Positions 47,398 to 58,800 of a stretch of 64,000 bases of DNA are shown here, in pieces. This DNA is from Carettochelys insculpta (lineage: Eukaryota > Chordata > Testudines > Carettochelyidae), in contig NC_134146.1 of the NCBI RefSeq assembly GCF_033958435.1, positions 26,434,501 through 26,498,500 on the forward strand, given 5' to 3'. The position numbers were made by a program, and so were the translations under genes. The notes under the pieces are model-generated. The model did not search any database and was not told the DNA's origin. It saw only the letters and a list, made by a program, of their open reading frames with translations. How positions within the stretch are numbered: position 1 is the first letter of the stretch; every line of letters starts with the position of its first letter.

Positions 47398-48099
47398 CTG
47401 TGTTAAGAAGCAAGTGAATGAACACTTTAACACTAATTAAAGATTAATTTTATATCTTTAATGCTTTAAAACAAAAATCTTTGTCTTCCATCGTAAGTGA
47501 GAGGAAAGATGTGAAGCCTGGGAAATCAGAATTAGTCAAACCAACATTTAACATTCCTGTGCTTCACTATAAAGATTCCAACATCTTGACCACTTCTACA
47601 TGTGCAGAATCTTCTGGAAGGCCAGAGCCTTCTTCCAGAATATCCATGGAGCGTCTACACATGTAAGGCACTCTTCTGGAAGGAATCTGGAAGAAGGTGC
47701 TTCATCTTCCGCAGCAGAGTAGGAAATCCGGAACCAGGAAGAGCGCCTTCTTCTGGAAGAAAGCATGTGTAGATGCTTGTGGTCCGCTTCATCCAGAAGA
47801 AGCGGTCCACCATAGCAGCGGCTCGCTGGAGAGGAGAGACACTCTAGGTGACCCCTGCAGTGCTCTGTGGTCTCCAGGTCCTGCGATTTTTAAAGTTGCA
47901 AGGATCCAGAGACCCCCGAGGCAGGAAGCTGAGAGTGAGAGACAGGCAGCATGTGCAAGCCACACTCCACCAAGGCCCAGTAGCAATGACAGGCCCTGAG
48001 CAGCAGAGATGGCTAGGAGGCCAGAACCCCAACACCACCCAGGGGGAGCCCTGGGAACCCAGCTGAGGGCAGCCAGGATCCCGACCGGGCTCCCGAACA

Positions 48100-49617
48100 G
48101 AGGGCCCCCTTATGGACTGAGACAGAGCTCCAGGACCTCCTGGGCTCTGGTATGATGAGGAGGTACTCTGCAAGACCGGCGCACAGGGCCTGGCTGCCTA
48201 CAGCCATCTCTCCCTGACTCCCAAGCAGGTCTAGTATAAAGTTAAGGTGCTGCAGCAGGGTACATGTGGGCCCAGGACAGCACCAGCAGATCTCTCCAGG
48301 CCCCACCCAGTTGCCCCTTCTACAGGGAACTGCAGGACCTCCTGGCTGTAGACGATGCACCACCACCCCGGATTACCACGGAGATGGCCATACCCAAGCT
48401 CCCTGCCGTACTAGAGGGAAAGGAGGACCCTGCCACTGTGGACATCCTGTCCAGTGGGGAGTCCTCAGACGGCTCCCTGGTCATTGATCTGCCCTCTGCC
48501 ACCAGCAGTAAAGCCTCCTCCAGTCAGGCATCACCCAACCTGTTCAAGGCAACCTTGGGTAAGTGTGTGCCACTGCAAGGCCCTGGGGAGGTGGAGCACA
48601 CCCAGCCCCAGTACCAGGCTCCAACCCCCGATGGCCTGTTCCCAGTCAGGGCCCAGGGTGTGCCCATGCCTGTGGGTGACATCTGGCTCCCTCCCTCATG
48701 GCGACACCCCCCCCAAGCATGCCAAGGGGCCCTCAGGCACCATGGCTGCACCTAGCCAACCTGCTCCCTGGGTGGGGACCCCCCCCCATGTCTGAGCCCC
48801 CACAGTCCGCAAGCCCATTGCCAGAGTGGCCCACCATGGACAGCACCTCTGCCTCGCCAGCATGCGAGTGCTGGGGGCCTGCACAGTGGCATCCCCTGGG
48901 ACACGGCTGCCCCATAGGTCCAGGGTGGGGGTAACCACCCAGGTGGGTGAGGTCATGCCACCCAGGGTCCAGATGCTGCTCTGACCTCCCCTCTCCCCCA
49001 ACCCTCTCTCACAGTGGCACCATCCAAGGGCTGAGGGAGCCAGAAGAGGAGCCCAGGGCTCGCCAGCCCCATCTAGGCTGGAGGATCCAGTGGCACACTA
49101 GCTGGGCCTGGACCAGTTCCAGCCCCCACGGCACAGCAGCCACGGGTATGAGGATGAGGCCATGGCCTACACTGCAGCCCTCCACCACCAGAACGCCCTG
49201 GTCGAGAGCTGGCTGGCCCTCAGTAAGGCCAAACTGAATTGGAGGTGGGACACGGGCGGGGGCGCGGATGTGGTCAGGATGCTCCGCACAGTGTGCAGGG
49301 CCCTGGCAGACCTGCCCCCACAGCCCCACCTGCTGCCACCTCCCACTGTCCCCCTGCTGCTCAGGCCCCCCCAGTCCATGGCCCTGGATGCCCTGCAGGA
49401 CCTTGCAGCTTGTCTCATGGACAGGGTGGGCCCTGGGAAGGGTCCCCTGAGCCACGACCCGTCCCCCTCCACTGCTGAGGCCAGGCTAGCTGTGAACCGT
49501 CAGTACCTGCTGGTGCTCCCAGCCCCATCAGTGCCCCATGGGAGACTGTACACCTGGAGCAGAAGAGGCAACCGCAGGTGCTGGGGCTCACAGCCCCCCA
49601 CCCTCCCTGTTCCCTGA
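48100..49617 (+). pseudogene. Myb/SANT-like Harbinger accessory gene
   Basis: Recognisable parts: VKVLQQGYMWAQD, CPFYRELQDLLAVDDAP (end of the trihelix and linker), a Ser-rich acidic segment (SSGESSDGSLVIDLPSATSS), and a C-terminal part near 49162 (ALVESWLALSKAKLNWRW). In the family this protein binds the element ends and helps the transposase enter the nucleus. A stop (TAG) in the trihelix near 48231 and frame changes between 48750 and 49160 show that it is not intact. Confidence 0.68.
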
Positions 49618-49779
49618 CCCCCATGTATACAGTTAGTCAGTGTTTGGTTAATAGATGTTAGTTTTATTATTTCATAGTTATGTTTTACACTATGATTTCT
49701 AATGTTCTATGCTGTTTGTCAAATATATATTTACATATTGCAACCCCCCTTGTCCCTGCTGTGGTGTTGTGCGGGAGGG

Positions 49780-50110
49780 GAGGGGGTTGAGCATGTGTGT
49801 GTGGGCAAACATGTGAGGGATGATGAGGGGATTAGTATCTCCCTGGGTGAACACCTCACAGATCCACACCCTGTCCTGGTTGAGCCGCCTGTTGGGGGCC
49901 ACGGCGGGCTGTTGGTACCAGGGAGCTGGCTCTGCCATCCAGCCCTGGGACAGGGTCCTCTCCGGTGCTTCAACAAGGTGGAGGAGTGTGCAGCAGGCCG
50001 CCACAACCTACAGGACATTCTCCACCCCCACATCAAGGTGCGTGAGGAGACATCTGAACTGTGCCTTCAGATGGCTGAAGGCACACTCGACCAGGCTTAT
50101 ATTCAGGGAA
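49780..50110 (-). pseudogene. Harbinger transposase C-terminus, broken
   Basis: The minus strand from 50100 reads VECAFSHLKAQFRCLLTHLD, VGVENVL, stop, VVAACCTLLHLVEAP. ECAF-x-LKxRF and AACC-x-LH are end-of-domain blocks of HARBI1-type transposases. The DDE catalytic part is absent. Confidence 0.78.
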
Positions 50111-50272
50111 GCAGGCTTACAAATGCAGGCTTATATTCAGGGAAAAACAATGAAAGCAACAGAGCTATGTAAGAGGCTTTCCTCACTGGTTCTAAGTTTC
50201 CCCGTTTGTGGTCCTGTTTGACCACCACCACCAAGTCATATTAAGTTCTGTGGTAATTTTGCATATGCTCAC

Positions 50273-50339
50273 CTGCTTAAAGAGGGCAAGCAAGTTTCTC
50301 TTCTGATTCCACCTAATATTGTAGGAAGGCCTTTTGTAC
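50273..50339 (-). CDS. ERICH6: ERICH6 exon, YKRPSYNIRWNQKRNLLALF
   Basis: Acceptor TTTATGATCAACAG ends at 50340. One base then 22 codons: YKRPSYNIRWNQKRNLLALF KQ, phase 0 end; donor CAG|GTGAGC (close to consensus). A lead of 1 requires an upstream exon that leaves 2 bases; none is placed yet. Confidence 0.7.
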
Positions 50340-50774
50340 CTGTTGATCATAAAATAGTCTATGCATGAATGCAATAAAACAATACCAACTGATTGAAACA
50401 CACACTCTCCAGTGTATCTGGGGATTGTACGTACATGAGAAAGAAGTGCAAGTGTTAATGCAAAACAACACAGCTTCTACCTTCAAATGGTAGTTCCACA
50501 GCAAGGTGCTTCTTAAGAGCAGAAATGTTACTTTGTTCAAAAAGATAGTGTTCAAAACTAACTCCTGAATCTCTTCTGAGGGCTCATTATTGCTCTGTGC
50601 AGTTTAAACCTACAGTAACACTCTCCTCACTTGGCTTCTTCCCAGGCTACTGATCTGACGGTTCCAAACCTAGCAGAATTCAGCTGCTCAGGTGCTCCTT
50701 TTGTTTGGCACTGGAGGTCACTAATGACCACCCTTCTCAAAATGCCACAGCTGCCAATATACTACCTTTCTCTA

Positions 50775-50980
50775 GGGGGATGGATAGCTCAGTGGCTTGA
50801 GCATTGGCCTGCTCAACCCAGGGTTGTGAACTCAATCCTTGAGGGGGTGATTTAAGGCAAATAGGTTAAATTTAAAAAAAAAAAGCCGGGGGAGGGTGCT
50901 TGGCCCTGCCAAGAGGCAGGGGGACTGGACTCTAACCTCCTGAGGTACCTTCCAGCGCTATGAGATGTGTATCTCAAAAC
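50775..50980 (+). mobile_element. Full-length tRNA-derived turtle SINE
   Basis: The tRNA-like head GGGATGGATAGCTCAGTGGC has a clear A-box (TAGCTCAGTGG, 50785-50795) and a degenerate B-box near 50828-50838. Then the unique body, an A-rich stretch at 50870-50884, and the tail GGACTGGACTCTAACCTCCT GAGGTACCTTCC. Not a tRNA gene: there is no acceptor-stem closure. Confidence 0.85.
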
Positions 50981-50999
50981 CCATCCAAATCTAGGAGTT

Positions 51000-52370
51000 A
51001 AATAATTCAGTGATCAGTATTTGCCCTATGGGCCTCCTCTCATTTTCTTTTGGTTGATTGATGAGACCTAGTTTCTCAAATACTTGATTATGGAGGTAAC
51101 TTTTGCAAGTAGTTGGCAAAATTCCTTCTTTGGCCACCTTAGGACACATATTAAGACACATTCCTTGTAGTTGGTTAATACTTGATAGTTTGTTGCCCCC
51201 TGTCCCCAGCTCGTTTACTAACCCTTCCCCTCTTGCTCTCTCTTGTTATAATGGTGCTTAAAACTTTATCCTAATTGTGACTTTACTTGTGAAGAGGTAC
51301 CTGTAAGGTCATTAGATGTTACAACAACCTATAAGAATGTATTTATAGGGAAGGGAAGACAGACTAAATTAATCCCAACAAGAAGGCCTATAGCAATATA
51401 TGAAGGACCATGTGAAAATTGTGTTTATTAAATAAGAGCTGTGAGGAATTGGAAATTAGGCTTATTTGATGGACAAAATGAGGGGAGGAGCTATTTCAGC
51501 CAACCATCCTGTTTTGGGGATGTTAGAACAGACTTTAGGAGGGCAGGGCAGGATTACTGCCACCACTTCTCCAGCCAATGTGGAGGGAGTTTGCATTGAG
51601 ATACGCAGCGGCAGGCAAATACTGGGGACCATCAGCGCTGCACCAGAGGACCCTCGCCTGCTACATGAGAAATTCTGTTCTGTCTTCCCCTTTCTTGTTG
51701 CTCTTTTCATCCCCCACTCACTCAGCTTCTCATGTGATCCTAAAAATGCCTGTGCTGGACTGCACTAGCACAAGGCGATGAGACAGCCCATCCAGTCTGC
51801 TCAACCTGAGAAAGCCCAGTGAAGGAGACCAACCAATCTGATATCTGTGATATGGGAGACAAACCAGGCAACAGCTCTGGATGTGCCAGCCCAAAGCAAC
51901 CTATTTGTAACTGAGTAGCTCTCTATATCCTGAGAACAGCAACCAAAGCCATAGTTTCCCCGTTTTCACTCATCTCTCTTCTCTTCCTTCTGGATCCATC
52001 TGTTCTGTCAAAAGCAGGGATGCGACGCTTGTTCCTCACTCAGGATAAAAGAGAGCCAACACTTTCTTCCCAATCAAGGAGGACTGTTTGATGGAATAAC
52101 ATACTGTGATGTCCCAAGCCTTTAAGTTCCCACACAGCTGCCTCCATCCACTATTTGTTGAAACATGATTGTCCAAGAAGCTGGTGGGACTACAGCCTCA
52201 GCAAAGGTCCTATTCACAGGCTGGAGCAGTAGCCATGCTATTTAAGCTAGATGGCAGTACAGGAAGTTGTCTCAGCAAATGGGGATTTCCTGTTGAGGTT
52301 GCATTGCACCCTGCTTGTGAATGCATCCAGTACCCAATTCTTGTCCCAGTTCTGCTCAGCGCCTGGTTTC
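51000..52370 (-). other. ERICH6 intron sequence; nothing certain
   Basis: No exon that fits the required phase (lead 2, leftover 2). Some parts (51470-52000) look like old transposon sequence, but no family is assigned. Confidence 0.4.
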
Positions 52371-52374
52371 TGCT

Positions 52375-52690
52375 TCATTTCTGTTCACACCAGACTCACA
52401 CTCCATGGTTGACTTTTGACTCTCTTCCAGTTCCTGTCTTTAATTCACCTCCACCGTCACTTACTTGTCCCATCTCTGGCTTGAATCCTGGCTCTGGATT
52501 TTGGTATCTGACCTCGGCTCTGACTCTCAGCTTTGAGTCCTGACTCTGGTAATTAGCAGTTGGCTCTGATACTTATTCTTGTTTTCACTCCTCCAACCTG
52601 GGTGCCAGCTCTGTCTGCGAGACCTGACTCCTGCTCTGACTGCCTACATCCCAGTCCACAGCTCTCTAACCAATATTCCATCTCTAAAAG
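52375..52690. repeat. CTCTGAC-type pyrimidine-rich tandem tract
   Basis: Units such as TCTGACCTCGGCTCTGACTC and TCCTGACTCTGG, CTGACTCCTGCTCTGACTGC recur. In turtles this type of tract occurs inside LTR elements; I see no LTR here. Confidence 0.45.
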
Positions 52691-53659
52691 TTCTTCAACT
52701 TTGTTTTGCATAATCACTCAGTTTCAATACATTTCTGACCTTTTGGCACAAATTTCCTAATGTATTTTCTATGGTACTAAGCAGGCTGAAGTCTCTTGTT
52801 CTAAACCTTGTTTAAAACTGTTTAATATGGAATAGTTACAAGTTATATTAATGCCTTTAACTCCGTCATAATGCAACATCCCTTTTATTTGCATAGGAGG
52901 GACACTGATCCCTTCTGCTGATAGGTGCGTGTCTAAAGGTTATTAGATTTCCACTTTGACAGATTCCAAGGCAAGAAGGAACCACTTTCATCATTTAATC
53001 TAATTTTGTGAATAACATGGGCTACAGCCCTTGGTAAGATGTTCCAATGGTAAATTACTCTGACCATATGCTTGTCTGATATAGTTAGGGTGAAGTCCAG
53101 ATGACTTTTAGTTTAGACCTGGTCGACACAAGAAACTTTTGCCAGTACAGTAATATCACTTAGGGATTTCAGTTTTTTAGTAATATTTCTATCAGTACAA
53201 ACCCTAGTGTGAACATAATTATATTATGTGGAAAATGTTTTTTTGCTGGCATAGCTTGGGTTTTTTGGGTAAAACTATAAAACTCTACCAGTAAAAATGT
53301 TGATTTGCTAGTATAAGCTGTACTTACATTTGACTACAATGTGTTTTTCTTCTACATGGAGTAGACACTTTTGTAGAGGACCTTATAAACTAAATAAAAT
53401 AGAGTTCCTATCAAACTGAATTGCCTAGTTGGTCCTTAAGACAGTCACTGTGGAAGGGAGAAACACTGTTCTTTTTAAGGTTGCAATTGTATCAGATTTT
53501 CCAATAATTTAAGGAGACACTATGTTTTGGAGGGCAGATATATAAGCAAGCAGGACACTTCTCTATCAACATAATGTTATAAAAAAGGGGGAAGGAAGGA
53601 AGGCAAAGAAGGAAAAACAGATTAAAGATTATAGATAAGATTTAGATATGAGAGAGTAT

Positions 53660-54100
53660 CAATTTTGCAATGCCTGATGAAATTTATCTTAGTGTACTTA
53701 ATGAAGTAATCTCTGAACCATTAGCAGTTATCTTTGAGAATTCCTTGCAGGATGGGTGAGGACCCTGAAGATTGGAAAAGGACAAACATAGTACCTAGCT
53801 TTGAAAAGAGGAACAATGAAGACCCTGGGAATTATAAACCATTCAGCCTAAATTTGATACCTCAAAAGATACTCAGACAAATTATTAAACAATCAGTTCG
53901 AAAGTACCTAGGGAACAACAGGGTTATCAGGAATAGCCAAGGTGGATTCGTCAAGAAACAAATTATGCCAAAGCAACCAGTTTTCTTTTCTGAAATGGTT
54001 ACTGGCAAAGTGGATAGGAAGGAAGTAGTGGGTATGATATCTTGATATTTAGTAAGGCTTTTGACAGAGTCCCACATGGGATTCTGATAAACTAATTCAG
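53660..54100 (+). mobile_element. CR1 LINE fragment (reverse transcriptase)
   Basis: The plus strand reads EDWKRTNIVPSFEKRNNEDP, GNYKPFSLNLIPQKILRQII, then NSQGGFVKKQ and SEMVTGKVDRKEVV, the core of the CR1 RT with substitutions, and the continuation SKAFDRVPH-like just after a frameshift near 54040. Inactive. Confidence 0.85.
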
Positions 54101-54114
54101 GATCTGTTCTGGTC

Positions 54115-54255
54115 TGGCTATGGTCTGAAGAAGTGGGTCTGTCCCACGCAAGTTCACCTAATAAACTATTTTGCTAGTCTTTAAAGTGCTACTTGACTGC
54201 TTTTTGTTTTGATAGTGTATAGACTAGCATGGTTTCCTCTTTGTTACTAACTCAG
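54115..54255 (+). repeat. Penelope-type terminal repeat
   Basis: TCTGAAGAAGTGGGTCTGTC, CCACGCAAGTTCACCTAATA, TTAAAGTGCTACTTGACTGC, TTTTTGTTTTGATAG. Inserted directly after the CR1 fragment. Confidence 0.65.
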
Positions 54256-54454
54256 GATCTGTAGTCTAGATAAAAGTAATAAAAGGTGAGTGAGCAACTA
54301 GTTGAAATGCTGTACTCAAAGGATAGTTATCAATGCTTTACTTTCAAAGTGGGAGGGTGCAGGTTGGTCTGATATCTAGTACTAGTCAATCTTTTCATTC
54401 ATAACTTGGATGATGGATAGGGGAATATATTTGTAAAATTTGTATATAACAAAC

Positions 54455-54555
54455 TAGGAAAAGCAACAAGGGTCCTGTGGCACCTTATAGACTAACAGAA
54501 ATGAATGAGCTTAAGCCTTCGTGGGCAAAGACCCACTTCAACAGATACAGGTCAT
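54455..54555 (-). repeat. Penelope-type terminal repeat, minus strand
   Basis: The minus strand reads TTGAAGTGGGTCTTTGCCCA, CGAAGGCTTAAGCTCATTC, GTTAGTCTATAAGGTGCCAC, AGGACCCTTGTTGCTTTT. A different subfamily from 54115-54255. Confidence 0.65.
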
Positions 54556-54642
54556 TGACTTGTTCTGCCTCAGCACAAGGCCCTGGACTCATTAACTTCT
54601 TGTAGTCCCTTCCAGTCCTGCTCTCATTTGCTTCTACAATAC

Positions 54643-54752
54643 CTGTGCTGGGAGCTGGTTGCATTGTGGCCCCCTTCTGAAGGCTGGTCTCTGGTCTGAG
54701 ATCTGTGCTTCCATCAGGCTTTCCTGCTGAACTCTTCTGGTCCTGAGGCGAT
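54643..54752 (-). CDS. ERICH6: ERICH6 exon A2 (duplicate of the 57068 exon)
   Basis: Acceptor TCCACCTGCTTAG ends at 54753; donor ACAG|GTATTG. With lead 1: SPQDQKSSAGKPDGSTDLRP, ETSLQKGATMQPAPST and one base left. The layout S-x-x-D-x-x-S...K-x-D-x-ST...E-x-SLQ-x-x-AT-x-x-PAP matches the exon at 57068-57171, so the two arose by duplication. Assignment to ERICH6 is by strand, phase and position. Confidence 0.55.
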
Positions 54753-54899
54753 CTAAGCAGGTGGAAGACAATATGATCAGAAATAGGGGAATAACTTTTT
54801 ACCCAGTGGGCATCGATAATAGCCATGGTTAAGTCAGGTGGCTTGCCATTTCCTAAGGAATCTAAATTCCCTATTACCAAAAACAAAATGCTACACTTA

Positions 54900-55308
54900 G
54901 GGCTTGTCTACACTAGCTCCCTACTTCAAAGGGAGCATGCATATGCAGCACTTCATTAAGCAAATTCCACCCCCCCCGCCCAGCAACTTCAAAGTGTTAA
55001 ACTTAGAAGTGCCAACTTGCCTCGAGCTGCAACTCACCCACTGTTACTCAAAGTGCCCGGGGTGCTTTGAAGTCCCTTTACTCCTCAAAATTTTGAGGAG
55101 TAAAGGGACTTCAGAGCACCCCGGGCACTTTAAATACCAGCGGGTGAGCTGCGGCTAGACGTAAGCCAGCACTTTGAAGTTGCCATGGGGCGGGAGTGGA
55201 ATTTGCTCAATGAAGTGCTGCACATGCAGTGCAGCCCTTCATTAATAAACTCCCAACACCCTACTTACCAGCCTCCCTTCGAAGTTGGGAGCTAGTGTAG
55301 ACAAGCCC
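54900..55308. mobile_element. Complete foldback Harbinger-type MITE with TTA target duplication
   Basis: Ends GGGCTTGTCTACACTAGCTC and GGGAGCTAGTGTAGACAAGCCC; TTA on both sides (54897-54899, 55309-55311). Arms pair along nearly all 409 bp, with the centre at TCAAAATTTTGA (55086-55097). A 3-bp TTA duplication is the mark of PIF/Harbinger insertion. No coding capacity. Confidence 0.85.
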
Positions 55309-56389
55309 TTAGATGGCTTATATGAAATAAAGCAGTACTTTTAAGCAGAGCCATCTCATCCATAGGGCTGTTTGGGATGACAATCCTGAGCCCTGGGACT
55401 ATTTGGGATCACCACCCTGAGCCCTGCAGTTTTGGGGACCTTGTAACGGCTCCCCAAATGCCCTAGAGATAGGACAGTCTCCCATAACTGATGTTAGCCT
55501 GTGCAACTAAGGGTGACATGGTAGATAGCCTCAGTCCCCCAGGGCTTGTGCCCCCCTACTCACTGTGGTGGCAGGAGCTGCAGAAAATGGAGGGGCACAG
55601 CAGCCTACACTGCTATCTCCAAGCCAGACTGCCCTGTTATCCCGAGATGCAGGGAAGGGGAGGGCATAGGCCTGCGGCGGCAGCAGCACGGGGCTGGGGT
55701 TGTCATGGGCCCTTGCACCCAACTCAGAACAGCTGTCTTCTTAAGGTGGTTCCTGTTAGACAGGTGCCCATATTATAAAACACTCATAACTGCCCTCATT
55801 AGTCAACAAGAACCAAAACCACAGCAGCAGCCTTATAGTAGAGCACAGAAATTGTAAGTTAAATATTAGAAAGAATTCTAGTGTCAGGGCCCAATTCTGC
55901 CCTGTGATACACGTGCACAACTTTCATTAAAGGCAATGAAAGTTGCACATAAGTTATCAGTGATTGAATTTCACCATTGGGCAGTTTCACAATGAGATAT
56001 GCGAGAAAGGAAAGCTCTGAAATCATTATCCCTGAGAATATTAATACGTAGGCATCCCTCTTGATGAATAACCAATTTTTCTGAGAGATTACAGTGAGAA
56101 ATAGGCATGACTGATCATGGTTCTTTCCACCCAAATGTTCATAACGTAACTAAGGACCAACATTGGGAGGAGTGAAAATAAAGGAGATGGTTAATTGTAC
56201 TGGCTAGAGACTCTACATTTCCCTTATCAGGAATCGTTACAGCATGTCACAACTCAAGACAATACTGAAATACAAATAAAGTTTTATGTTAAAGTAGTAG
56301 TTTAGCTGGAGCCTGATTCAACTCCCACTGAAATCAACACAAATAATTTCACTGAGTTCAAACAGGAGTTGGAGTAGGTCCTTCCTTAC

Positions 56390-56438
56390 CTGCTTAATGT
56401 ATCTAATGAAGTGGAAATTTCTCTCACTCCTCCTAGTC
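56390..56438 (-). CDS. ERICH6: ERICH6 exon B2, possible
   Basis: Acceptor TTCATCCTACAG ends at 56439; donor CAG|GTAAGG. With lead 2 and leftover 2: LGGVREISTSLDTLS. It has the same phase class as the 58746 exon and bridges the exons at 57068 and 54752 in frame (G+GA, AG+A). Phase agreement is the main evidence; the sequence alone is too short to be sure. Confidence 0.35.
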
Positions 56439-57067
56439 CTGTAGGATGAAATTTGCAATCTGTTACATACAAAATTCACAAGTACCTATAAGTTAGTAAA
56501 TGATCACAATTCTGAGCTGTTCTAAAAGACTAAAGATTTGTGTGCTGATATTAACAGAAATTAAAAGCAAAACTTTTTACCAAATTAAACACAGCCAACA
56601 CAGCAAATGCCATCTTAATAGAATGATAGTAAACTCCTTTTCCTGGCCTGAAATAAGAGGGACCACCTTCAGTGATCAGTGATTTTATGTTCCAAATTAC
56701 TGAGGCAAAAGTTGTCCAACTAGGGTGTATAGAGGTAGGCACTTAAATCTGTAGTTAGATATCTAAATCAAGTTAATAGGGAATGTGTGTGCTCAGCACC
56801 CCTGGAAAAATCAGGCTACATACTAATATTCCTAAATATAGGCTTAAGTGTCAAAGTTGAAGCATCTAACATTGAACATATTGCTCTGACCTTATACCCC
56901 ATTTCTCAGTGCTCTCTCCTTTTTGTCCCAAGGTATTTACTTTCTCCTCCTTCATGCTCCAGACCCGTCTCCTCCCCTTTTGTGGGTATTGATTTTGCTC
57001 ATCCCCTGTATGTCTAATGCACTATACAACTCCAGTCTCTGGCAAAGATAGGATTACACTGTGGTAC

Positions 57068-57171
57068 CTGGGCCTGGAGCTGGTTTTAATGTGGCCTCAT
57101 CCTGGAGGCTGTTCTCTGATTCCATCTCTGTGCTATCATATTTCCGCTGTGAACTCCTGTCTTCAGATGAG
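57068..57171 (-). CDS. ERICH6: ERICH6 exon A1
   Basis: Acceptor TTTCAAAATGTTTAG ends at 57172; donor CCCAG|GTACCA. Only the lead-1 frame is open: SSEDRSSQRKYDSTEMESEN, SLQDEATLKPAPGP, one base left. Acidic and Ser-rich as the ERICH6 N-terminus; clear duplicate of the 54643 exon. Confidence 0.58.
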
Positions 57172-57309
57172 CTAAACATTTTGAAAAGACAATTATGTAT
57201 GGCCTACAAGGGAAAGGCACACCTCTGCGTAGCATCTATTGTTTCATTAATGACCACTCTTACAATAGATGGCCTGAGCGCTAAAGGAAGTCATTTCCCT
57301 CTCCTTGAA

Positions 57310-58740
57310 TAAAGAAAATACCACGTTGGGGAGTACATTAGTATATTCGAGGAGTCTGCAACCGAAAGCGTGAGAAGGGACTTTTTTTCAAATTCAGTTA
57401 CCAAATCAATACTTCATGAGCTGCAATGTATGTGAATATGAGACAGCCCTTAATACATAACATCAAGCCATATTTTTGTAACCCCTATTTTAAGAATAGT
57501 GTGCACACAATGATTCGTACCAGATACAAAGTTTGTTACTCTCACCCCACCCCCAGGCTTAAACTATCTCAGTCCTCTCCACCTCCTGAGGCTTAACCCT
57601 TCTCTGCCTCAAACTTGCCTCCCCACCCCAGGCTTAACCCCTCACAGCCCCAAACACACCTCCACCTGTCTCAGCCCCAAACACATGATAAACTTGCCTC
57701 AACCAATGAGTTCCTCCAGCTGTGCATGCTGCCACTGCTTCCCCCTTTACCTCCTTCTCAGCAGGGCTGCACAGTTCCAGCAGGGGCAGACTCGGCCACC
57801 CTCCCCCCAGCTCACCTGCTCACTTCCCCCACCTGCAGTGGGAGAGGCTCCCTGCCCTGCCGCATTGAAATAATGGAACTAAATTTAATTGTTTTAAGGA
57901 TCAGATCTCTCCCACTGCCCTGCCAACTGTTAAATCAATTAACTTTAGTGCCATTATTTCAGTGCAGCAGCACAGGGAGCTGCAAGAGGAGTCAGCAGCA
58001 GCAGAATCATCCAGAGCATCAAGTGACTCCTTAAAGAGTTGCATGCAGCTCTGGATCCACAGGCTACTGATGCCTGGTATACTGTGTCTTGTTCCTAGCA
58101 GACACATTGATAGTCTCAGCAGATGTTCAAGGACTAAATACGCTTGAAGACTGAAATAAGGCTCAAGTAGGCTTATTCAGTCTGGGAGTGGGGAACTGGA
58201 GGGAAGACTAACTAGAGGTAAGGGGTCTCAGGGGGTAGCTGTGCTAGCCTGTAGCTTCACAAACAGGAAGTGGGTTTTACCCAGGAAAGCTCATCAATTT
58301 GTAATCTCTAAGGTGCAACAGGACTGTGTGTTATTTGTAGAGGTAAGGAGACGTTAGTCTAAGTACAGAACGAATGGTAAAAGATGTAAAGTGTTATGCT
58401 AAGAAAATTATACAGGCCATTTAGTAAGTTGGAACAAAGGTTACAAAATTATCTTAACTATGTTAAATGCTAGGCATTTGCCTATCAAGGGTGATTTTGG
58501 TGGAAAACCTACATAGGAATGATGGACTAGATGACCCCCTGTAGAGCAGCATAAACACCATTGTTTCTAAGTTGATATAAGTAACAATATAAGGAGGGTG
58601 ATGAGGGGAGACAGTGAAAGCAAAGAAGTTGCCCTGATAGATATTGTGCTGAATATTGTAGTGCTAGTTCTAATATGTATGGCAACTGCATAGCAGTGCT
58701 CAACCCAGAATAAAGCAAATCAAAGCTATATTTCCATTTG
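57310..58740 (-). other. ERICH6: ERICH6 intron
   Basis: 57540-57860 is C-rich (CACCCCAGGCTTAACCCCTC units). 58230-58345 holds a Penelope-type terminal repeat (GTTTTACCCAGGAAAGCTCA), a mosaic copy. No exon seen. Confidence 0.5.
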
Positions 58741-58745
58741 CTTAC

Positions 58746-58800
58746 CTGCTTCTTCCTTCACAGGATGAAGATGAAGTTTTCTTTCTATTTTCTTTGGTAC
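58746..58800 (-). CDS. ERICH6: ERICH6 exon B1, possible
   Basis: Acceptor CCTTTAACAG ends at 58801; donor GCAG|GTAAGC. With lead 2: TKENRKKTSSSSCEGRS, leaving AG that joins C of the next exon to give Ser. It also is open in the phase 0 frame (VPKKIERKLHLHPVKEEA), so the frame depends on exon 1. Confidence 0.42.

Larger units (their letters stand above)
47560..50120. mobile_element. GC-rich Harbinger transposon relic, two genes face to face
   Basis: The left end has TTCTACATGTGCAGAATCTT and TCTGGAAGGCCAGAG-type inverted units up to 47780. Then a Myb/SANT-like gene on the plus strand (48100-49617) and the C-terminus of a Harbinger transposase on the minus strand (50110-49780). The GC content is far above the flanks. 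The middle of the transposase gene, with the catalytic domain, is missing, so the copy is truncated near 50.1 kb. It inserted in an ERICH6 intron. Confidence 0.72.

Noticed and set aside
48264..48755. 163-codon plus-strand frame as a host gene
   Set aside because: Its parts match the Myb/SANT-like accessory gene of Harbinger elements, and neighbours are transposon sequence.
50775..50850. tRNA gene (TAGCTCAGTGG box)
   Set aside because: The head is fused to the known SINE body and tail; stems do not close.
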